This document shows, piece by piece, positions 57,537 to 64,000 of a stretch of 64,000 bases of DNA. The notes below the pieces were generated by a model. The model saw only the letters and a program-made list of their open reading frames with translations, made no database searches and was not told the DNA's origin. A program made the translations under genes and the position numbers. The stretch covers positions 186,001-250,000 of the forward strand of contig NZ_AP024323.1 of the NCBI RefSeq assembly GCF_018408855.1, in the 5' to 3' direction. The stretch comes from Caballeronia sp. NK8. Lineage in GTDB: Bacteria > Pseudomonadota > Gammaproteobacteria > Burkholderiales > Burkholderiaceae. Position 1 is the first letter of the stretch; the number at the start of each line of letters is the position of its first letter.

Positions 57537-57573
57537 GACTGTTTCACCTCGGTTGCGTTTCGGACAGGACTAA

Positions 57574-57618
57574 TTTTGAGATAAACCGGGTTGTGTCTCC
57601 ATCGGACGTGTCTCAAAA
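57574..57618. repeat. Short inverted repeat TTTTGAGA...TCTCAAAA
   Basis: Arms 57574-57581 and 57611-57618. Between them GTGTCTC occurs twice. It may be a scar or terminal fragment of a lost element, or a structure upstream of the 44-residue ORF. Confidence 0.35.
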
Positions 57619-57638
57619 ATATCGGTCCCGCGACCTGG

Positions 57639-57923
57639 TTAGAGTCCCACTACTTTGCATTCGCCGCGAAGTAGCGCCCATTCCTCGCATGACTGGCCAT
57701 CGGGAAAGCGGCACATGCCGAGCTGGCCGTTGCTGGTATCGACGATTTGCAGCGTTCCGCCTTGGCGAGCGCAATTCACGGATGCCGGATTTGCAAGGCC
57801 GATCCGCGCGTCGGCCCGCGAAGCAGGTTGATTCGCGGATGCATTTGCGCTCGGCGGATGCGGTTGCGCGCAAGCCGCCAACAAAGAAAGACACGAGATT
57901 AAGACAGGAACGGGCTTGAGCAT
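57639..57923 (-). CDS. DUF333 family lipoprotein
   Basis: A 94-residue lipoprotein: signal ending in the lipobox LLAAC (about residue 18), a Pro/Ser/Asn/Ala linker, then the DUF333 core ANPASVNCARQGGTLQIVD, GMCRFPDGQSCEEWALLRGE with paired Cys. Function unknown; related E. coli proteins are small stress-associated envelope lipoproteins. ATG at 57923. Confidence 0.88.
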   Translation of the reverse strand: MLKPVPVLISCLSLLAACAQPHPPSANASANQPASRADARIGLANPASVNCARQGGTLQIVDTSNGQLGMCRFPDGQSCEEWALLRGECKVVGL

Positions 57924-58243
57924 GAATCAGTATTCTCCGGTTAGAAATTCAGTCATCCCTGGCTATGTCGACGGCGCCTGTTGAGTCGGCGGTCTTTGAC
58001 CAATCGCCCACCCATGGAGCACTTTTAAGCTAAAAATATTGCGGAAATACTGATTCGGAATGCAAATGAAATTTTCAAGGGTTTTCTTTTGACCATTGAT
58101 TTTGATTCATGTCGCGTTGAGCGCGCCCGCAAGCTCAATGCAAGGGCGCCCCGCCTTTATCAAAATCGTGCGTCAAATAGGACCAGGAAAGCAGGAGATC
58201 GCTCGCGCGCATTGGCCGAAGCGCGTCACACCGCGAAAAAAAA
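57924..58243. other. AT-richer gap upstream of the DUF333 gene
   Basis: About 320 bases, clearly AT-richer around 58020-58100 (runs such as AAGCTAAAAATATT). A plus-strand TTG-started frame at 58089 (75 codons, Arg/Lys-rich) runs antisense into the PhnA gene and has a weak ribosome binding site, so it is not called. The DUF333 promoter is probably here. Confidence 0.4.
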
Positions 58244-58585
58244 TCAAACCTTTCTAACAAACTCCGTCTTAAGACTCATAGCACCAAACCCTTCGATCTT
58301 GCAGTCGATGTCATGATCGGCATCGACGAGGCGAATGTTCTTGACTTTGGTGCCCATCTTGACCACTCCACCACCGCCCTTGAGTTTGAGATCCTTTATG
58401 ACAGTCACAGTGTCGCCATCATGAAGAACGTTCCCGGCGGAATCGCGATAAACCTTTGCGGTGGGCTCCGACGCGGCGCTCATCTGCGTGGACCATTCGT
58501 GCGCACATTCGGGGCAGATGTACATGCCAGCGTCTTCGTATGTGAATCCCGAATGGCATTGCGGACAGGGAGGTAGTGCGTTCAT
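58244..58585 (-). CDS. Zinc-ribbon protein PhnA/YjdM
   Basis: A 113-residue protein of the PhnA/YjdM family: zinc ribbon [21 protein letters not shown], then [20 protein letters not shown] and the C-terminal [15 protein letters not shown]. Despite its old name it is not part of the phosphonate C-P lyase; its function is unclear. ATG at 58585. Confidence 0.92.
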   Translation of the reverse strand: MNALPPCPQCHSGFTYEDAGMYICPECAHEWSTQMSAASEPTAKVYRDSAGNVLHDGDTVTVIKDLKLKGGGGVVKMGTKVKNIRLVDADHDIDCKIEGFGAMSLKTEFVRKV

Positions 58586-58788
58586 ACGTATTGCTTGATG
58601 CCTCGCGGCGATATGGAAGGCGGGAAGTATAGCGCCGTCGGACGCCGAGACGACGCGACAGACGGTCCGACCCATCGCTATATTCCCCCATACATTCCGC
58701 CCTATGCAAATGATAAAAATGTTTTGCTTTCGTGAACGGAATTTCTGCTCCAACATGAACTAGTTCTTAAAAGCACATGGAGTGAGAC

Positions 58789-60240
58789 ATGGAAAGCACA
58801 GCGGACTTGAAGCGCTACGAATTGCTGATCAACGGCGAATTCGTCCCGCCGAGTGGCGGCGAGTACTCGACCAACCTGGACCCGGCGACCGAAAACCCCA
58901 TCGCGCGCGTGGCGCAAGGCACATCGGCTGATGTCGATCGCGCGGTGCAGGCGGCGCGCGCCGCGCTCAAGCCCTGGAACGCGATCCGCGCCGCCGAGCG
59001 CGGCCGCATCCTGATGAAGCTCGCCGACCTGCTTCGCGAAAATCAAGAAGAGCTGGCGGCCCTCGAAAGTCTCGACGCAGGCAAGCCGATCGCCGGCGTG
59101 CAGCGCCAGGACGTGCCCGCCGCCATCGATACGCTCGCCTACTACGCCGGCTGGTGCGACAAGATCAACGGACAGGTCGTGCCCGCGCGCCCCGATGCGC
59201 TCACCTACACCGTGCGCGAGCCCGTCGGCGTGGTCGCGGCGATCGTCCCGTGGAATTTTCCGCTGATGATCGGCATGTGGAAGATCGCGCCGGCGCTCGC
59301 ATGCGGCTGCACGTTGATCGTGAAGCCGGCAGAAATCACACCGCTCTCCGCACTGATGATCGGACGGCTCGCGCTGGAAGCGGGCGTGCCGCCTGGCGTG
59401 CTCAACATCGTGACGGGCAAGGGTTCGGTCGTCGGGGATTCGCTCGTCGCGCATCCGGGTGTCGACAAGGTGACGTTCACCGGTTCGCCGTCCGTCGGGC
59501 GTGGCATCCTGCAAGGCGCGGCGGGCAATTTCAAGCGCGTCACGCTGGAACTCGGCGGCAAGTCCGCCAACGTGATTTTCGCGGACGGGAATATCGATAG
59601 CGCCGTGCGCGCCGCCGCGTCGGGCATCTTCTTCAACGCCGGACAAGTCTGCTCGGCGGGCTCGCGCATTCTTGCCCAACGCGCTGTCTACGATGAAGTC
59701 GTCGAGCGCCTCGCCCAGCGCGCGCAGACGATCAAGCTCGGCGATCCGTCCAAACGCGAAACCAATATGGGCCCGCTCATTTCGGCCAAGCAGATGAAGA
59801 GCGTGCTGGACTATGTGGATATCGGCAAGGAAGAGGGCGCATCGCTCGTCGCGGGCGGCAAGCGCGTGGGCGAGCGCGGCTATTTCGTCGAGCCTACCGT
59901 GTTCGCCAACGTCGAGCATGAGATGCGAATTTCGCAGGAAGAGATCTTCGGGCCGGTCGCGAGCGTCATTCCCTTCGATGACGAAGCCGACGCGCTGCGC
60001 ATCGCCAACGGCACCGCCTATAGTCTCGCTGCAGGCGTGTGGAGCGCGGATATCGGCCGCGTGCATCGGATGGCCGCCGAACTGAAGGCAGGCACGGTCT
60101 GGGTCAATACCTACGGCTTCACGGATGTGCGCCTGCCCTGGGGCGGCGGCGGCGATTCGGGCTTCGGCCGCGAACATGGCGATGTCGCCATCGAAAATTT
60201 CACCGAGCCGAAAGCCGTCTGGATCGCGCTGACGCCCTGA
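58789..60240 (+). CDS. Aldehyde dehydrogenase family protein
   Basis: A 483-residue NAD(P)-dependent dehydrogenase. Cofactor and active-site motifs: VPWNFPLMIGMWKIAPALAC, FTGSPSVGRGI, catalytic Glu in LELGGKSANVIF and catalytic Cys in FFNAGQVCSAGSRIL; EEIFGPVASVIPF is typical. It resembles the class acting on phenylacetaldehyde, gamma-aminobutyraldehyde or betaine aldehyde; the substrate is not decidable. GGAGTGAGAC precedes the ATG. A 22-base partial dyad (GCAAA...TTTGC) lies at 58706-58727. Confidence 0.92.
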   Translation: MESTADLKRYELLINGEFVPPSGGEYSTNLDPATENPIARVAQGTSADVDRAVQAARAALKPWNAIRAAERGRILMKLADLLRENQEELAALESLDAGKPIAGVQRQDVPAAIDTLAYYAGWCDKINGQVVPARPDALTYTVREPVGVVAAIVPWNFPLMIGMWKIAPALACGCTLIVKPAEITPLSALMIGRLALEAGVPPGVLNIVTGKGSVVGDSLVAHPGVDKVTFTGSPSVGRGILQGAAGNFKRVTLELGGKSANVIFADGNIDSAVRAAASGIFFNAGQVCSAGSRILAQRAVYDEVVERLAQRAQTIKLGDPSKRETNMGPLISAKQMKSVLDYVDIGKEEGASLVAGGKRVGERGYFVEPTVFANVEHEMRISQEEIFGPVASVIPFDDEADALRIANGTAYSLAAGVWSADIGRVHRMAAELKAGTVWVNTYGFTDVRLPWGGGGDSGFGREHGDVAIENFTEPKAVWIALTP

Positions 60241-60300
60241 TGCCGCAGGTCATGCAGCCGCCGCGGGCATCCGCGGCGCATCACCTTCGGCGACCGAACG

Positions 60301-60331
60301 CAAAACGGCGGTCCGAAGAATCCGGACCGCC
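60301..60331 (-). terminator. Terminator of the hypothetical gene at 60353
   Basis: GGCGGTCCG / CGGACCGCC with a 7-base loop; on the minus strand it is followed by GTTTTG. Confidence 0.7.
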
Positions 60332-60352
60332 CGCATCGATATCAGTGAACTG

Positions 60353-60691
60353 TCAGACGCGCGCCGTTTCCTGGTTGCGCGCTCGCCAAAGCCGCGCCCG
60401 TTGCGTGCTGTCTTCATATTGAACGGTGTTCTGCCGGCACGCTTCGATAGTCGAATTCTTGCGCTCGACGATCGCCTGGCAGAGAAACTCCGCGCTGTAC
60501 GCCTTCAGCAGATGCGGACAGTGCGATTCGACGAACTGCGCGATCTTGCCGTAATCGCTGTCCGCCGACGCGAGCGAGCGATACGTATGTGCATCCCAAC
60601 GGAACATCAGGTCGAGTTCTTCGAAAGCGGTGTTGAACGCGCAGACTTGCGCCTGGACTTCGCGGTCATCGTGGTGCGTTGCGTGGATCAT
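60353..60691 (-). CDS. Hypothetical protein, 112 residues
   Basis: A soluble protein (MIHATHHDDREVQAQVCAFN..., then LDLMFRWDAHTYRSLASADS and GKIAQFVESHCPHLLKAYSA). His/Cys/Asp content is high for its size. No family was recognised. AGGAGACG precedes the ATG at 60691. It converges on the aldehyde dehydrogenase gene with hairpins between. Confidence 0.65.
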   Translation of the reverse strand: MIHATHHDDREVQAQVCAFNTAFEELDLMFRWDAHTYRSLASADSDYGKIAQFVESHCPHLLKAYSAEFLCQAIVERKNSTIEACRQNTVQYEDSTQRARLWRARNQETARV

Positions 60692-60788
60692 GATCGTCTC
60701 CTGTATGGCCGTGGGGCATGAATGGAGAATAGGGAACACGATCCATATACGATAGTTAAACCTTTTTTGTTTATGTATTCATCAAGCG

Positions 60789-61736
60789 TTATGTATTGGG
60801 TTTACCCGTCTTCGCGACGATCTGCGTAATCGCTTCGATCTGCGCAGCGCCTTCTTCGATCAAAAACTGCTTGAAGGCGAGCGCCACCGGCGGCAAACGC
60901 TTGTTGTTCCGGTGCACGACGAACCAGTTGAGCATCACGGGAAAACCCTCGATATCGAGCACCGCCAGCTTGCCGACCTGCAATTCCATGCTGATCGTGT
61001 GCGCGGACAGAAAACTCACGCCCATGCCCGCGATCACGGCCTGCTTGATCGTTTCGGTGCTGGTGATCTCCATCGCGACATTCAGGTTCGAAAGCCGGCC
61101 GGCAAAGCCTTCTTCCATCGAATTCCAGGTATCCGAACCGCGCTCCCGGACGATGAACGGTTCATCGGCGAGCGCTTCGAGCGGAACGTTCCTGCGGCCG
61201 ACCAGCGGATGATCCGGCGGCGCGACGATCACATACGGATGCGGCGCGAACGACACGTTGACCGTATCCATGTCGCGCGGCGGGCGCACCATCACGGCGA
61301 GATCGGTCAGATTATCGGAAAGCTGATGCAGCAATTCTTCGCGGTTGTGCACTGCGAGATTCAGCCTGACATCGGTGTTACGCCGAGTGAAAGCCGCCAG
61401 TAATCGGGGGAAAAAATAGTCGCCCGCGCTGATCACCGCGACGTTGAGCGTGCCGCCCGAAATTCCCTTGAGCCGCGCCATCGCGTCGTCCGCCTCGCGG
61501 AACTGCTCCAGAATCGACCGGCTGTAATGAAGCATTTCATTCCCGGCGGGCGTCAGGTAGATTTTTTTCCCTAATTGCTCAAACAGCGGCAACCCGGCAT
61601 GCTCCTCCAGCTGCTTGACCTGCGTCGATACTGCGGGCTGCGTGAGGTACAGCTCCTCGGCGGCGCGGGAAAAACTGAGTCGTCGGGCGACGGTTTCGAA
61701 GATCTTCAGTTGACGCAGGGTGGCGTTGCGCAGCAC
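60789..61736 (-). CDS. LysR-family regulator (CbbR-like)
   Basis: A 315-residue LTTR: TLRQLKIFETVARRLSFSRA, AEELYLTQPAVSTQVKQLEE, PLFEQLGKKIYLTPAGNEML, then an effector domain. The sequence is CbbR-like. It is divergent from the OxlT-like transporter gene, so control of oxalate/formate or a related acid is plausible, but the target is inferred from position. Confidence 0.9.
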   Translation of the reverse strand: MLRNATLRQLKIFETVARRLSFSRAAEELYLTQPAVSTQVKQLEEHAGLPLFEQLGKKIYLTPAGNEMLHYSRSILEQFREADDAMARLKGISGGTLNVAVISAGDYFFPRLLAAFTRRNTDVRLNLAVHNREELLHQLSDNLTDLAVMVRPPRDMDTVNVSFAPHPYVIVAPPDHPLVGRRNVPLEALADEPFIVRERGSDTWNSMEEGFAGRLSNLNVAMEITSTETIKQAVIAGMGVSFLSAHTISMELQVGKLAVLDIEGFPVMLNWFVVHRNNKRLPPVALAFKQFLIEEGAAQIEAITQIVAKTGKPNT

Positions 61737-62214
61737 GGCAATCCTTCATCCATTAACGATACCTAATTTATACAATAATTTTTTCTTACTTTCCTTAATC
61801 GTTTTTCTCCTCCACGATGCTTTCACGCCTTGGATCGTTGTAAGGCGGACAGTCGTGGTTAGCACGAACGGCCATGCTGAACCCCGAGCGTTGGCCTTCA
61901 TGCTGCACAGCGTCAAAAAGCATCACTCCGCAACAGATGAAGCCCGAAAAGGGCCGCATCAACCATCCGAACTTTATTGGGAATCGCTTGAAATGATTTG
62001 TCGATCGCCTGACGCGGATGCCTGCCAGATGTGCGAATCGATCGCCCAATTCACCACGCGCACGACGCGCGACATACGGGACAGACGGCCTCACGCCCAC
62101 GCCGCCTGGACCGAGCATTTCCCCTGACCGACCGCTCGCCGCCGACGCAATGCGCCGGCTTCTCGCAGCACATCAAGCGCCACACGAGCGCTGAGACAGA
62201 TAACGGAGACAGAC
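61737..62214. promoter_or_regulatory. Divergent promoter region, LysR / OxlT-like
   Basis: A 478-base spacer, AT-rich at 61750-61810 (AATTTATACAATAATTTTTT), as suits promoters and LysR sites. A plus-strand frame here (61720-62127) has no support. The remainder looks empty. Confidence 0.5.
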
Positions 62215-63558
62215 ATGGCAAGCGCAGACACGATTGTGTCCGGGCAATCGCACGGGCGTCATCACAACAGATGGTTTCAGCTAACGATCGGCATCATATG
62301 CATGGGGCTGGTCGCCAATCTTCAATACGCGTGGACACTCTTCGTCGTACCCATGGATGCGAAGCATCACTGGGGGCAAGCGGCGATTCAAACCGCCTTC
62401 ACTATTTTCATCGTCACTGAAACCTGGCTCGTGCCAGTCGAAGGCTGGCTCGTCGATAAATTCGGGCCGCGGCCCGTCGTCATCGGCGGATCGATCTGCG
62501 CGGCGCTCGGCTGGATCATCGACGCGAACGCGACCAGTCTCATCCATCTGTATATCGGCGCGGTGGTCGCGGGCATCGGCGCGGGATGCGTGTACGGCAC
62601 CTGCGTCGGCACGGCGCTCAAGTGGTTCCCGGACAAGCGCGGTCTCGCGGCGGGTCTGACCGCGGCGGGCTTCGGCGCGGGCGCGGCCGTCACGGTGATT
62701 CCGATCTCCAACATGATCCAGAGCTCGGGCTACGAGCAGGCCTTCATGTTCTTCGGCATCTTTCAGGGCGTGTGCATCTTCCTGCTCGCGCTGATGCTGG
62801 TGCGTCCGAATCCGCCCAAGGGCATCGTGCCGGCGAAACGCGTCGTGTCGACGAAAATCGACTACACGACCGGACAGATGGTGCGTACGCCGCTCTTCTG
62901 GGTGCTGTATCTGATGTTCGTGTTCGTCGCGGCGGGCGGCGTGATCGCCACCGCGCAGTTCGGGCCGATCGCGAAGGAATACGGCTTCGCGAAGATGCCG
63001 GTGAACCTGCTCGGCGTCACGCTGCCGCTGCTCGCGATGACGCTTTCCATCGATAACCTCTGCAACGGCTTCACGCGTCCGCTGTGCGGCTTCATCTCCG
63101 ACAAGATCGGCCGCGAGAACACGATGTTCTTCATTTTCCTTGGTGAAGGCGTCGCGCTGCTCGGGTTGATGGAGTTCGGGCACAACCCGTATCTGTTCAT
63201 GCTGTTCGCGGCGATGACGTTCCTGTGCTGGGGCGAGATTTTCTCGATCTTCCCGGCGACTTGCGCCGATACCTTCGGCAGCAAATACGCCGCCGCCAAC
63301 GCGGGCACGCTGTACACGGCGAAAGGCACGGCGTCGATGCTGGTGCCGCTCGCCTCGGTGCTCGCGTCGATCGGCTCGTGGAACGCGGTGTTCATCGCTA
63401 CCGCGATCACGTCGATCGCGGCGGGCCTGTGCGCCAAGTTCGTGCTCGCGCCGATGCGCCGCCGCTGGATCGAGAACACAGTCACCGAGACGTCGTCGGA
63501 ATCGCCGGTCAATGCATCGTTCCAGACGGGCTGGGACGCATCGAAGACGGTTCAGTAA
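62215..63558 (+). CDS. OxlT-like oxalate/formate MFS antiporter
   Basis: A 447-residue MFS protein: NRWFQLTIGIICMGLVANLQ, YAWTLFVVPMD, WLVDKFGPRPVVIGGSICAA (motif A), WFPDKRGLAAGLTAAGFGAG (also strongly OxlT-like) and GFISDKIGRENTMFFIF. Twelve helices are expected. OxlT exchanges oxalate for formate in Oxalobacter. GGAGAC precedes the ATG at 62215. It is flanked by LysR genes on both sides. Confidence 0.87.
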   Translation: MASADTIVSGQSHGRHHNRWFQLTIGIICMGLVANLQYAWTLFVVPMDAKHHWGQAAIQTAFTIFIVTETWLVPVEGWLVDKFGPRPVVIGGSICAALGWIIDANATSLIHLYIGAVVAGIGAGCVYGTCVGTALKWFPDKRGLAAGLTAAGFGAGAAVTVIPISNMIQSSGYEQAFMFFGIFQGVCIFLLALMLVRPNPPKGIVPAKRVVSTKIDYTTGQMVRTPLFWVLYLMFVFVAAGGVIATAQFGPIAKEYGFAKMPVNLLGVTLPLLAMTLSIDNLCNGFTRPLCGFISDKIGRENTMFFIFLGEGVALLGLMEFGHNPYLFMLFAAMTFLCWGEIFSIFPATCADTFGSKYAAANAGTLYTAKGTASMLVPLASVLASIGSWNAVFIATAITSIAAGLCAKFVLAPMRRRWIENTVTETSSESPVNASFQTGWDASKTVQ

Positions 63559-63570
63559 GGCGGCCGGGGC

Positions 63571-64000
63571 ATGGCGCGCGAACAGCTTCCGTCACTCAGC
63601 GTCTCGCTGCATCAACTGAGGCTGTTCGTCACGCTCGCGCGGCATCGCAGCTTCACGCGCGCGGGCGACGAATTCGGCATCACGCAATCGGCGGTCAGCC
63701 GCAGCATCCGCGAACTCGAAGACGAAATCGCGCTGCGGCTTTTCGATCGCACCACGCGGCAGGTCGCGCTGACGGATACCGGCCGCCGCCTGCTCGCGCG
63801 CATCGCGCCGCTCGTCGAGGAACTGGAAGCGACGCTCAGACTGCGCCCGCAGGAAGGCGGTGAGCCGGGCGTGGTGAATCTCGCGAGCAGTTGCGGTCTG
63901 ACGGCGAGCGTCTTGCCCGCGCTGCTCGGTTCATGTCGCGAGCGTCTGCCGGACATCACGGTCGTCGTGATGGATCGTCCGCAGAACGCGGTCTTGCAGC
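63571..64000 (+). CDS. LysR-family regulator, cut by the window end
   Basis: The first 143 residues: winged helix (HQLRLFVTLARHRSFTRAGD, EFGITQSAVSRSIRELEDEI, LRLFDRTTRQVALTDTGRRL) and the start of the effector domain. ATG at 63571, 12 bases after the transporter stop, so it is probably cotranscribed with it. Confidence 0.88.
   Translation, partial: MAREQLPSLSVSLHQLRLFVTLARHRSFTRAGDEFGITQSAVSRSIRELEDEIALRLFDRTTRQVALTDTGRRLLARIAPLVEELEATLRLRPQEGGEPGVVNLASSCGLTASVLPALLGSCRERLPDITVVVMDRPQNAVLQ

Noticed and set aside
58089..58316. 75-codon basic ORF on the plus strand
   Set aside because: TTG start with a weak ribosome site, and its end is antisense to the well-supported PhnA gene.
55371..64000. 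Genomic island integrated at the CAT tRNA
   Set aside because: No second copy of the tRNA 3' end and no integrase were seen downstream within the window.

Overview
This is a 64 kb piece of a GC-rich chromosome. Gene content, order and protein sequences point to a betaproteobacterium of the Burkholderiaceae, most likely Paraburkholderia or Caballeronia. Supporting signs are a BPSS1780-type membrane protein, a type II homoserine kinase, the xseB-ispA-dxs-folE2 block, the yqeY-dnaG-rpoD block, PHB-depolymerase and Ohr/OhrR genes, and a hairpin-bearing intergenic repeat. No rRNA, CRISPR array, prophage or intact insertion sequence is visible. The placement is inference from recognised families; no database search was possible.

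Layout. 1-14 kb, minus strand: an alpha-glucan/trehalose cluster transcribed glgA, glgE, treS-pep2, glgB, glgX and then the first 11 codons of a probable treZ. TreS turns trehalose into maltose, the fused Pep2 kinase makes maltose-1-phosphate, GlgE polymerises it, GlgB branches the polymer and GlgX debranches it. GlgA supplies the alternative ADP-glucose route. A large inverted repeat made of small hairpins sits between glgB and glgX. 14-20 kb: a DUF1345 membrane protein, a PrpA-type phosphatase, topoisomerase IB, a RES-Xre toxin-antitoxin pair with a dyad inside its promoter, and a small two-gene unit whose promoter carries a perfect LexA (SOS) box. 20-30 kb: phosphate transporter PitA beside a CYTH-CHAD protein, a ModE-type regulator, a PAP2 phosphatase, a PHB-depolymerase-family esterase, DUF3563, Ohr/OhrR, and thrB with a BPSS1780 gene.

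30-40 kb: AMP nucleosidase, then a LOG-family gene and polA that start back-to-back one base apart, NDH-2, a possibly exported dienelactone hydrolase, a rhodanese-type sulfurtransferase and a Rieske oxygenase alpha subunit. 40-45 kb: xseB-ispA-dxs (isoprenoid entry) and folE2. 45-50 kb: a LysR regulator divergent from an MFS transporter, a GST, tsaD, and a HI0933-type flavoprotein. 50-55.4 kb: a candidate small RNA or attenuator, then yqeY-dnaG-rpoD and a tRNA with anticodon CAT, which matches the E. coli rpsU-dnaG-rpoD-mug-ileX neighbourhood but has no rpsU. 55.5-64 kb: an M23 peptidase, a stretch of small and partly AT-rich genes, PhnA/YjdM, an aldehyde dehydrogenase, and an OxlT-like oxalate/formate transporter flanked by two LysR genes, the second cut by the window end.

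The most interesting candidates are the LexA-box bicistron at 19.16-19.81 kb, the repeat element at 2.36-2.97 kb whose hairpin appears to keep base pairing by compensatory changes, and the unannotated RNA-like unit at 50.24-50.34 kb. No unmistakably new multi-gene system was seen. The long antisense open frames are treated as GC-driven shadows.
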